A DNA stretch of 14,028 nucleotides from Methanobacterium sp. (GTDB lineage: Archaea > Methanobacteriota > Methanobacteria > Methanobacteriales > Methanobacteriaceae), in the NCBI GenBank assembly GCA_028700095.1, contig JAQVTJ010000039.1:1-14028 (forward strand), read 5' to 3'. The notes under the pieces were generated by a model, which ran no database searches, had not been told where the DNA came from, and was given only the letters and a program-made list of their open reading frames with translations. The first letter of the stretch is position 1. Every line of letters starts with the position of its first letter. A program made the position numbers and the translations under genes. Below, in pieces: positions 8,170-14,028 of the stretch.

Positions 8170-8376
8170 ATGTCCACTAAAGATAATAAGGATTCTTAGA
8201 CTCAAAACCTCTCTAGAGCTGCTAAAGAAAAGCGTAAAAAGCATCGTATCAACCATTAATATGGATTTAGATCTTTATTTAACTGTTAAAGAATATGGGG
8301 TTGATTACACCATATTTTGTCATGATTTTAAGAAGAAAGTAATTAAAAACTATTATTTTAGATTTATATTAACATA
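8170..8376 (+). pseudogene. Decayed hydrophilic gene with a stop and a frameshift
   Basis: From the ATG at 8170 a frame reads MSTKDNKDS, an in-frame TAG (8197-8199), then TQNLSRAAKEKRKKHRINH and a TAA. One frame on, starting in the same place (ATG 8261), it continues MDLDLYLTVKEYGVDYTIF and CHDFKKKVIKNYYF to a TAG ending at 8376. Codons on both sides look like real AT-rich archaeal coding sequence, and the join is natural. I read this as a small gene with one nonsense change and one indel. No family was recognised; a basic segment followed by a mixed alpha/beta-looking part is all that can be said. Confidence 0.35.
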
Positions 8377-8540
8377 GGCTCAGAAATGTTTGAAATAAAA
8401 GTTTTACTATGGGTTAAAAAAAATATTAATAAAATGTTTATCAAAAATTATTGTATTATTTAACCTTTTTTAGCAACTACTGAACTGCTGTGAAACCTAT
8501 TATAACATAGCGTTAAATAGGGATGTAACGAATTATTTTA

Positions 8541-8760
8541 AGGATTGCCTCTGTTATACCAGAACTTTAACCAAAAAATCGGACAAACCATTCCCTTTGC
8601 CATTAGCCTACTCATGGAAATCCTGCAGCTTGCTATTGTTGGCAGAATACTGTCGTGTACCATCATGGCAAAGGGGTTCCTAAATGATTTTCTAATCCAT
8701 TTTTTTGAGGGGAAGCGGTTTCTACGGGCTTTAATCAAAGAATTCGTAATACACCTAATA
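8541..8760. other. Higher-GC island with 11-bp inverted repeat
   Basis: By hand count this 220-base block is about 40% G+C, clearly above its surroundings. It contains a perfect inverted repeat, CCCTTTGCCAT (8593-8603) and ATGGCAAAGGG (8665-8675), 61 bases apart. Three reading frames stay open across parts of it: + from the TTG at 8545 (73 codons), + stop-to-stop at 8474-8680, and - from 8738 (66 codons). None gives a recognisable protein, and they cannot all be coding. It could be a structured RNA gene or a decayed foreign sequence. Confidence 0.35.
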
Positions 8761-8832
8761 ATTTAACGAAGTGGGAGTTATAGTAATTTTAATGAGTGGA
8801 TTATTCTTGGTACATTAGTATATTGGATTTGA

Positions 8833-9177
8833 TTAGGCTCTACAATGGCTGTGTTTGAAATTCACATAAATCAAGTACAAAATCGTTCCCCGTATTATAA
8901 TTCCAATGATCCACGCAAAATATTAGTCAATATTTTGTAAGTATATTAATTTGAATATATGCATATAACATACTATTAAGCCTTGAAATATGCTTATAGT
9001 TAATCCCACCATATAATAAACAGTGAAATAGGATTTAAAAGCAGCGATAAATGAAAGTAGTATCCAAATAAGTCCCAAAGCAGCAATACAATATCCAAGA
9101 TTTCCTGTATGTAAATAACTACCTCACATAGTCAGTGTAATGATTAATAGAATAATAAAGAAAATTTCCTTATTAAT
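8833..9177 (-). pseudogene. Small membrane-protein pseudogene with two in-frame stops
   Basis: One minus-strand frame runs 115 codons with only two internal stops (TGA at 9124-9126, TAA at 8923-8925). It reads NKEIFFIILLIITLTM, stop, GSYLHTGNLGYCIAALGLIW, then more hydrophobic sequence through YMVGLTISIFQGLIVCYMHI, stop, YFAWIIGIIIRGTILYLIYV and a short basic tail. That is about four membrane helices with sensible loops, so this was very probably a gene. The first codon now reads ATT at 9175-9177, preceded at 7-base spacing by GAGG (9185-9188), suggesting a lost ATG start. The TGA may come from TGG. Family not recognised. It runs on the same strand as the adhesin and signal peptidase genes but downstream of the adhesin's end. 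Confidence 0.65.
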
Positions 9178-9250
9178 ATTATAACCTCATTATAACTGTA
9201 AAAAAAATAGAATATTCTTGATTTTTCAGATCATTTTTAAGGTATTTTAT

Positions 9251-9267
9251 AAAAAAAAATAAATAAA
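9251..9267 (-). terminator. T-rich terminator of the adhesin gene (minus strand)
   Basis: Read on the minus strand, runs of T (A-runs at 9251-9267 on +) occur about 30-50 bases after the adhesin stop codon, as expected for archaeal termination. Confidence 0.4.
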
Positions 9268-9297
9268 TTTTATTGATATTTTTTTTTAAATATAATT

Positions 9298-10929
9298 TTA
9301 GTAGTCATCGGTAGTTTTGATGTTTTCGGGCGTATTATTTGTGAATTTGTTGTTTCCTATTGTTCCAGTTTTTGTTTTGTATATGGCACCGCCGTATGTG
9401 CCTGCTTGGTTTTCTGTGAATTCATTATTGTCTATTATTAAATAATCTTTGTGGGAATAATTTATAGTAGCTATAGCTCCACCATAATCTGCGGTATTAG
9501 ATATAAATTTACAGTTTTCAACATACAAACTATCTGCACTGTAAATAGCACCACCCATATTATCTGCTTGGTTAGAACGGAAAGTACTATCTTTAACATC
9601 TAAAGCTCCACTATTATAAATAGCGCCACCATTAATGTTTTCACCATAAAATCCCATTTCTTCAGTAGCACTGTTACCTGTGAATATGCAGTTTGAGATA
9701 GATAATCTATCCATATTATATATGGCACCACCATTATCAGCATAGTTATTACTGAATTTACTGTCTTTTATTTTCATATCACCCAAGTTGAGAATAGCAC
9801 TTCCTTGGTTTTCTTCAAAAACACAGTTTTCTATGGTTATACAACCGCCGTTGTTAATGATACAGCCGCCTCTGTTATTGTTAAAATTACAGTTTTTAAT
9901 GATAACATCATATACTTGGTTGTCTATGACGCTACCTGAATATCGTGCTTCGGCATTTTCAATGGTTAAATCATTGAAAATCACTTTACTTTCACCTTGT
10001 GATGATGCATTTACATAGAATACTTGACCTTTTTTACCGTCTATAATTGTATTATTTGCACTATCCCCTTCAATAGTAACATATCTGTTAATTATTATGT
10101 TATGATACATTCCTGGAGCTAATTTCACAACCCCATCTGGACCTAATTCATCTAAAGCAGCTTGTACGGTTTTTTTAGCTGTTTCTGGTGTTAATCCATC
10201 ATTACTATCTTTTCCGTTGGGTGCTACGTAAATAATGTTAGAATCCATATCATCTACTTTATTATTTATAATTGATATTGTGGCATCTTTATTTAATGTA
10301 CCTAGATTATAGATTCCACCACCAGTATAAGCAGTATTATCTGTAATTTTAGTGTTTTGTAGAGTTAATATGCCTTTGTTATAGATTCCTCCGCCTGTTT
10401 CAGCGGTGTTATTTGTGATGAGTATATTTTGCAGAGTTAAAGAGCCTTGGTTATTGATTCCGCCACCATTACCATATTTTACTTTCCCATTTGTAATGGT
10501 TAAATCTTTTATTGTGACTTTAACGTTTTCTGGAATATTTATACAACTATCTGTATTTTCTCCATTAATAACTGTGCTATTTTGATTTGAGCCGATTATT
10601 TGGATGTTTTTATTGATTTTAAGATTTTCATAGTAGACTCCTTATGCTACTTGTATAGTATCACCGGATTTTGCAACATCTAATGCATCTTCTATGTATC
10701 TTTTAGGTTTTTCCTTTGTTAAACCATCATTATCATACTCACCAGTGGTAGCAACATAGATGGTTTTTGTTTTGGTTAAAAGAGTATCAGTAATTATTTT
10801 ATCTGTTGAGCTAATGTCAACAATCTTATTATTATCTAAACTTGTAAAACTAGTAGCATAAGCACTGCTAAAGGTGCTTAACACCATTAAAACAACTATT
10901 AACATACAAAATCTCTTCAAAGTATTCAT
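9298..10929 (-). pseudogene. Secreted beta-helix adhesin-like protein, interrupted by one TAA
   Basis: One continuous frame of 543 codons is broken only by TAA at 10642-10644 (codon 96). The start at 10929 is supported by GGAGG (10939-10943) at 9-base spacing and a signal peptide (MNTLKRFCMLIVVLMVLS, likely cut after AYA at about 25). Two modules follow, each opening with the same type of motif: IYVATTGEYDNDGLT (about 57-71) and IIYVAPNGKDSNDGLT (about 232), then right-handed beta-helix coils with repeated GGAIYN/GGGIYN and N-rich turns. This is the adhesin-like protein type common in gut Methanobacteriales. The protein ends NTPENIKTTDDY with no membrane anchor or wall-binding domain seen. 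As written, only a 95-residue fragment would be made, so I call it a pseudogene. A sequencing error or stop readthrough remains possible. Its neighbour upstream is a signal peptidase. Confidence 0.85.
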
Positions 10930-10966
10930 ACTAACAATCCTCCAAATGTTTTTAAATAAAATACAA

Positions 10967-10975
10967 TTATAAATA
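10967..10975 (-). promoter_or_regulatory. Box A of the adhesin gene
   Basis: On the minus strand TATTTATAA lies 38-46 bases upstream of the adhesin ATG. It would start transcription about 15 bases before the ATG and include the GGAGG ribosome site. The position fits well; the AT-rich context keeps confidence moderate. Confidence 0.45.
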
Positions 10976-11106
10976 GTCATATTCTAATTAATAAACTTTA
11001 CCCCACACACTCTAAATACTGCCGGTTAAAAACCATTAAAAAGCAAATAAAAAGTGTTAAAGCAAGACTTTAAAAAGAACTTAGAATATTAAAAAGAATT
11101 ATAATT

Positions 11107-11124
11107 CAAAAAAAAGGAAAAAAA
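11107..11124 (-). terminator. T-rich terminator of the signal peptidase gene (minus strand)
   Basis: A-runs on the + strand (T-runs on minus) about 30-45 bases after the signal peptidase stop form a likely terminator and separate it from the adhesin transcript. Confidence 0.4.
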
Positions 11125-11151
11125 TAGAGTTTTTAAGATATTATATTTTTT

Positions 11152-11562
11152 TTATAAACCTCTGAGTATTAATGTTATATATCCTATTTTAGGAATCACT
11201 ACTGGAGAATTATTCACACTCATAACTTTAGAAATGAGCTGGTCCTGATATACAGGTACAGGATCCGGATCCGGGTTTGTATGGTAGTTATCACCTTTAG
11301 TAATATAAATAATAGCACCATTAGTTTTTTGTTCCTTTTTAATAACTCTATGAACCACATTTTTAGGAGGAGATGTCCAAGTTGCATGATAAACCACAAT
11401 ATTTCCAACTTGAACATTACTAACATCAAAATCCACCAATATAACATCTCCCCTATACAAAACAGGTTCCATACTCCCTGAAGTAACCACATTCATATGT
11501 TGTACCGCAACAATACATCCAATAATTATAACACTATAAAATAAAACTTCTCTAAACTCCAT
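11152..11562 (-). CDS. Archaeal type I signal peptidase (Sec11-like, S26)
   Basis: This membrane-bound serine peptidase cuts signal peptides from exported proteins outside the membrane. The 136 residues show one N-terminal membrane span (about 5-22), then SGSMEPVLYRGDVILVD with catalytic Ser30, VVHRVI with His71 (archaeal and ER enzymes use His in place of the bacterial Lys), and TKGDNYHTNPDPDPVPV with Asp91 and a following Asp (98 or 100). The end (IGYITLILRG) may touch the membrane again. The length is typical of short archaeal forms. The ATG at 11562 precedes the span closely, and GGGGG (11576-11580) lies 13 bases upstream. It is followed on the same strand by the interrupted adhesin, 222 bases on, with a T-rich stretch between, so probably separate transcripts. 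A palindrome covers its box A. Confidence 0.93.
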   Translation of the reverse strand: MEFREVLFYSVIIIGCIVAVQHMNVVTSGSMEPVLYRGDVILVDFDVSNVQVGNIVVYHATWTSPPKNVVHRVIKKEQKTNGAIIYITKGDNYHTNPDPDPVPVYQDQLISKVMSVNNSPVVIPKIGYITLILRGL

Positions 11563-11598
11563 TTTATTAAATACACCCCCAAACGCAATGATTTCATA

Positions 11599-11616
11599 TT
11601 CGTATAAATATACGAA
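11599..11616 (-). promoter_or_regulatory. Perfect palindrome over the signal peptidase box A (candidate operator)
   Basis: TTCGTATA-AA-TATACGAA is a perfect inverted repeat with 8-bp arms and a 2-base centre. On the minus strand it contains TATATTTATA, 37-54 bases upstream of the signal peptidase ATG, the expected box A place. Transcription would start near 11582. A third, partial half-site (CGTATA) lies at 11621-11626. A dimeric repressor bound here would block TBP. A dyad can also arise because TATA boxes are self-complementary, but the TTCG/CGAA ends are not explained by that. Confidence 0.5.
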
Positions 11617-11859
11617 ACTACGTATAATCCTTTTTTTTATATTGTTGTTTCTCTGAATTTATATAAACGCTTGTACTATACTTTGAGTAAAGTTAATTAG
11701 GAAGTTTAGTTGTTTGTTCATTGTAAATTGGGGGCTTGTTTTTGTAATTGGATGGGAATTATAGGTCCTCCTAAAATATATCTACATCGGAACATAACCC
11801 CACAAAAATATACACATTTCTCATGAGTGATACTGTTTCTTTACACTGAGATTGTAGTA

Positions 11860-11879
11860 ATATGTTAGAGCTAACATAT
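11860..11879. repeat. Inverted repeat, 9-bp arms with 2-base centre
   Basis: ATATGTTAG-AG-CTAACATAT is a perfect dyad. Flanking GTAA (11857-11860) and TTAC (11881-11884) extend it imperfectly, with a two-base bulge. No gene starts near enough for an obvious operator role, and no T-run follows directly. It may be a protein site or a relic of a lost promoter or mobile element. Confidence 0.5.
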
Positions 11880-12207
11880 GTTACTGTGGTTTTATGATAT
11901 CTCCGTGGTAACAACTTATATGAATTTGACCCTTATTTGTAATTGATTCCTTCTTTTTAACTCCTAGAATTGAACACCCAAAAAAAATCAGTAAATCAAG
12001 GATAAGTTGAACCAAATAAGATTATAAATAATAGAAATAGTCTTAAGATAATAAATAAGGAAACCCCCTCATTTTAAGCGTTTATTTTAAAAATTTGACG
12101 ATATAATTATCTAGGATAAATTTTGCCAGGAAATAGTTAATATTTTTTTTGAGGTTTGAATTGACATAAATAGATAATGGCGGTAATATCTGCATGAGAT
12201 ATAAATA

Positions 12208-12345
12208 GATCAGGCAATAGATGAATTTAAAACACTTGTAAAAATAAAATATAGGAAACTTCATACAGCTTATGGATTGGATAATGAAAAAGTTCTTGAA
12301 AATCATTTAAAACTTCTTGAATCTGAAATTAATAAAAAAAAATAA
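12208..12345 (+). pseudogene. Coding relic: small helical protein, Spo0E-like in outline
   Basis: The frame reads DQAIDEFKTLVKIKYRKLHT, then AYGLDNEKVLENHLKLLESE and a lysine tail, to TAA at 12343-12345. It has no start codon in frame; an ATG at 12194 (MRYK) lies one frame away, so a one-base indel at about 12200-12210 would join them. Two amphipathic helices around a G-L-D-N loop resemble the outline of Spo0E-like small proteins, but the SxxLD signature is not present, so this is only a shape resemblance. It is probably a decayed small gene. Confidence 0.4.
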
Positions 12346-12459
12346 AAAGTAAGCTAAAATAAAAAATAGAGTTAAAAACACCGCAGGAGGACCCATCCAT
12401 GGTGTATTTATAATAAAACCTCTACTGAACTCTATCAACAGCTGTGCAAATATGATAAA
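12307..12459 (-). pseudogene. Coding relic: C-terminal part of a membrane protein
   Basis: Fifty codons stay open on the minus strand from just after a stop at 12460-12462 to TAA at 12307-12309. They read FIIFAQLLIEFSRGFIINTP, WMGPPAVFLTLFFILAYFLF and FFINFRFKKF: a helix, a short loop with NTPWMGPP, a longer helix and a basic tail. No start codon is at its beginning. The pattern is protein-like, though part of the FLFFF stretch comes from A-runs on the other strand. It overlaps the 3' end of the + strand relic by 39 bases, codon-aligned. Family unknown. Confidence 0.4.
12366..12435. repeat. Nested inverted repeats
   Basis: ATAGAGTT (12366-12373) pairs with AACTCTAT (12428-12435), and inside it ACACC (12378-12382) pairs with GGTGT (12401-12405). 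The enclosed block (about 12378-12405) is richer in G+C than its surroundings. It could fold as RNA, or the outer pair could be chance. Confidence 0.35.
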
Positions 12460-12664
12460 TTACAAATTAAATTTTGTCAGAAGGAATAGATATAAAAAAA
12501 AATGTTATGGGGTAGGATAAAATATTAAAAGAGAAGATGGTGTAGGTTTAGAATTATTTATTTTAAACTTTTATAAAGGTGGGAAGGTAATTTATTAGTA
12601 TATATTTTTATTAAATATATTATATATATGTAGATGAAAGAATTATAGTAATATAAAAAATTTT

Positions 12665-12674
12665 TTTATAAAAT
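12665..12674 (+). promoter_or_regulatory. Probable box A of the 12714 gene
   Basis: TTTATAAAAT lies 40-49 bases before the ATG at 12714 and would start transcription near 12697, just ahead of the GGGTGAT ribosome site. Confidence 0.4.
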
Positions 12675-12713
12675 ACTTTAATTTTTTTTTAGATAAAGTG
12701 GGTGATTTATTTT

Positions 12714-13340
12714 ATGTCTTATTTGATATGTGAAAAATGTGAAAATTATTATGAACTAAATGAGGGTAAATCATCTTTTAGTTATGAAAATTGTGAGTGT
12801 GGTGGGAAATTAAATTATTCTCCAAAATTAAATATTTCAGGAAAAATATACAGTCCCTCTGCTAATCAAAAAATTGTTTGTCAAAGCTGTGGAGCAGTAA
12901 ATCTTGAAAATTTTGTTGAATGTTCTAGTTGTGGTGGGAAATTTATAAATATATCCAAAAATTCTCAAAATATTAATATTAATATAAGGGGTATTGCAGT
13001 GGGAATAGGATTTTTAACATTTGCACTTATATTATCTATACTTGCATTATTTGGAACTAATATCCCCCAAAAAGCAGAAGGTATACCACATAACCTTTTA
13101 ATTGCTTTTGGAATATTAACTATATGTATAACAGTAATTTCAGGACTTATATCTTCATATATGAGTGGAAGTGATAATTTCAAAAATGGAATTATAAACG
13201 GAGGTTTAGTTGGGATTATTTTAGGGATTATGGTTGGAATTACCAGCGAAAGCATGAGTACTATTTATATTATAGTTATATTAAGTTCTCTATCAGTTAT
13301 TGGTGGAATAATTGGAACATATTTAAGGGTAAAACTATAA
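12714..13340 (+). CDS. Zinc-ribbon membrane protein, function unknown
   Basis: The 208-residue protein starts MSYLICEKCENYYELNEGKS, an N-terminus familiar from many Methanobacteriales membrane proteins. A first zinc ribbon (C6, C9, C27, C29) is followed by a second (C56, C59, C70, C73: CQSCG and CSSCGGKF), a polar linker rich in N, and four membrane spans at about 92-112, 127-147, 161-179 and 184-204. The ribbons should face the cytoplasm; role unknown. GTG at 12702 is in frame, but ATG 12714 fits better: GGGTGAT (12700-12706) then lies 7 bases upstream and is part of the ribosome site rather than the coding region. It stands alone and converges on the small zinc-ribbon gene; a T8 run at 13395-13402 ends it. 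Confidence 0.82.
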   Translation: MSYLICEKCENYYELNEGKSSFSYENCECGGKLNYSPKLNISGKIYSPSANQKIVCQSCGAVNLENFVECSSCGGKFINISKNSQNININIRGIAVGIGFLTFALILSILALFGTNIPQKAEGIPHNLLIAFGILTICITVISGLISSYMSGSDNFKNGIINGGLVGIILGIMVGITSESMSTIYIIVILSSLSVIGGIIGTYLRVKL

Positions 13341-13394
13341 ATAAAATAATTATTTTCTAATATTGTTAAATTAAATTATTTTTCTAATATATTC

Positions 13395-13402
13395 TTTTTT
13401 TT
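13395..13402 (+). terminator. T8 terminator after the zinc-ribbon membrane protein
   Basis: Eight T in a row about 55 bases after the stop, in the 152-base gap between two convergent genes. Confidence 0.45.
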
Positions 13403-13492
13403 AAGCCTGATCTCTTATTACCATACTGATAAATATTTTTCGTGTTAAAAAAGGAATTTTTCTTTTAATATTTTTCTAATTTTTAAAATTCT

Positions 13493-13687
13493 TTATCTGC
13501 CTTTAATAAGTTTTTTACTTAATTTATCCATTTTTTTAAGATTTTTAATCTGTTTTTCTAGGTTTCCATCTTCTACTACAATAGGGCCATTATATCCGCA
13601 TTTTAAACATTCCCATACTGGTGCTTGTGGATTATGTATTTTCATTTTCTTTGAACCACATTTAGGGCATGAACTTGTTTTTTTCAT
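13493..13687 (-). CDS. Small zinc-ribbon protein
   Basis: The 64-residue protein has a four-cysteine zinc ribbon, C7-x2-C10 (CPKCG) and C27-x2-C30 (CLKCGYNG), with VWE before the second pair, as in small archaeal ribbon proteins of the TFIIS/TFB-ribbon type. The second half is a basic, probably helical tail (LEKQIKNLKKMDKLSKKLIK) that could bind nucleic acid. Function is not known. The ATG at 13687 is supported by AGGAG (13696-13700) at 8-base spacing. It lies downstream of the tRNA pair on the same strand with 217 bases between, including T-rich sequence and its own TATA-like stretches, so it is probably a separate transcript. Confidence 0.82.
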   Translation of the reverse strand: MKKTSSCPKCGSKKMKIHNPQAPVWECLKCGYNGPIVVEDGNLEKQIKNLKKMDKLSKKLIKGR

Positions 13688-13904
13688 ATTATTTTCTCCT
13701 GATTTATACTATCATTAAAATATGTATTATTATATCCTTAAATTATATCTTTAATAGCATATTTAGGGGGAATATAATTAAATATTATGTTTTAAAATGA
13801 ATATCTAAAAAAAAAGGATATTTTATTATATATGTTAGTGGGGAAATGTTTAAAAGAAATTTATACTATCTAAAAAAATAAATAAATAAAATATGAAAAT
13901 TTAA

Positions 13905-14028
<124 letters not shown>

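Larger units (their letters stand above)
7974..9297. other. Long stretch without intact genes (gene graveyard)
   Basis: About 1.3 kb between the GT39-like gene and the adhesin gene holds no intact coding sequence. From left to right: AT-rich sequence to about 8160; a + strand relic (8170-8376); a short open frame of 25 codons at 8386-8463 with no recognisable content; a higher-GC island with an inverted repeat (8541-8760); and a minus-strand membrane-protein pseudogene (8833-9177). The last 100 bases are A/T runs that should terminate the adhesin transcript. No transposase motif or clear insertion-sequence ends were found. Confidence 0.7.
11563..12713. other. Second long stretch without intact genes
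   Basis: About 1.15 kb between the divergent signal peptidase and zinc-ribbon membrane protein genes. It holds the operator-like palindrome, an inverted repeat at 11860-11879, short open fragments that I could not assign (for example a hydrophobic + frame near 11693-11760), two overlapping coding relics (12208-12345 on +, 12307-12459 on -), nested inverted repeats at 12366-12435, and the promoter of the gene at 12714. Confidence 0.65.

Noticed and set aside
8538..8738. 66-codon minus-strand frame
   Set aside because: Same island; no ribosome site, and its MAKG segment arises from the inverted repeat that gives MAKG on the other strand too.
8545..8766. 73-codon + strand frame from TTG with AAGGA upstream
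   Set aside because: Overlaps other open frames on both strands, has third-position bases unlike the window's real genes, and gives no recognisable protein; described as part of the GC-rich island instead.
9788..10018. + strand frame inside the adhesin
   Set aside because: Shadow of the repetitive beta-helix coding sequence; no ribosome site or protein pattern.
9298..10248. Downstream adhesin half as an independent gene from the ATG at 10248
   Set aside because: No Shine-Dalgarno or signal peptide at that ATG, and the frame upstream is open and coding for 131 more codons.
10618..10644. TAAGGAG followed by ATG right at the adhesin stop, as possible translation restart
   Set aside because: The ATG after GGAG is out of frame with the rest of the adhesin and stops after eleven codons.
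11281..11492. Open frames on both strands inside the signal peptidase gene
   Set aside because: They are shadows of the real frame, which carries the catalytic Ser, His and Asp motifs.
12082..12306. 74-codon minus-strand frame with F/I/Y-rich content
   Set aside because: Low-complexity frame produced by A-rich sequence; it lies opposite the better-supported + strand relic and lacks coherent helices or a ribosome site.
12619..12634. TATATA-rich repeats as a possible replication origin
   Set aside because: No origin-binding repeats and no cdc6/orc1 gene nearby; ordinary AT-rich spacer.

Overview
The window looks like a piece of chromosome from a methanogenic archaeon of the order Methanobacteriales, most like Methanobrevibacter or Methanosphaera. 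The reasons are the very AT-rich base composition, a methanogen-type homoaconitase small subunit, archaeal t6A methylthiotransferase and Ser/His-type signal peptidase, an HVO_0476-family zinc-finger protein, a secreted beta-helix adhesin-like protein, tRNAs without encoded CCA, and archaeal box A promoters. Genus is an inference; nothing here is decisive.

Left part (1-4098, all + strand): the 3' part of a homoaconitase/isopropylmalate dehydratase small subunit; a small four-helix membrane protein; a short frameshifted relic (980-1157); an HVO_0476-family zinc-finger protein closely followed by protein-L-isoaspartate O-methyltransferase (one unit, 4-base gap); a very AT-rich spacer; and a tRNA threonylcarbamoyladenosine methylthiotransferase.

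Middle part (4269-7973, + strand): a three-gene unit of a GtrA-family membrane protein, an FAD-dependent amine-oxidase/UDP-galactopyranose-mutase-like protein and a GT39-like polytopic glycosyltransferase. Together they suggest making, flipping and transferring a polyprenyl-phosphate-linked sugar on the outer face of the membrane.

Gene graveyard (7974-9297): about 1.3 kb without an intact gene. It holds a broken + strand relic, an island of clearly higher GC with an 11-bp inverted repeat, and a minus-strand small membrane-protein pseudogene with two in-frame stops and no start codon.

Minus-strand secretion pair (9298-11562): a beta-helix adhesin-like gene, continuous in one frame except for one TAA after codon 95, lies downstream of a short type I signal peptidase gene. 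The signal peptidase box A sits inside a perfect palindrome, suggesting repression. A second gene-poor stretch (11563-12713) holds more coding relics and inverted repeats.

Right part: a zinc-ribbon membrane protein (+), a 64-residue zinc-ribbon protein (-), and a minus-strand tRNA pair, tRNA-Phe(GAA) and a cut-off tRNA-Val(GAC), 3 bases apart.

No CRISPR array, intact transposase, or clear new multi-gene system was found. The most notable items are the interrupted adhesin, the signal peptidase palindrome, the GC-rich island and the number of decayed small membrane-protein genes. Translations, repeats and GC counts outside the listed intact genes were made by hand.
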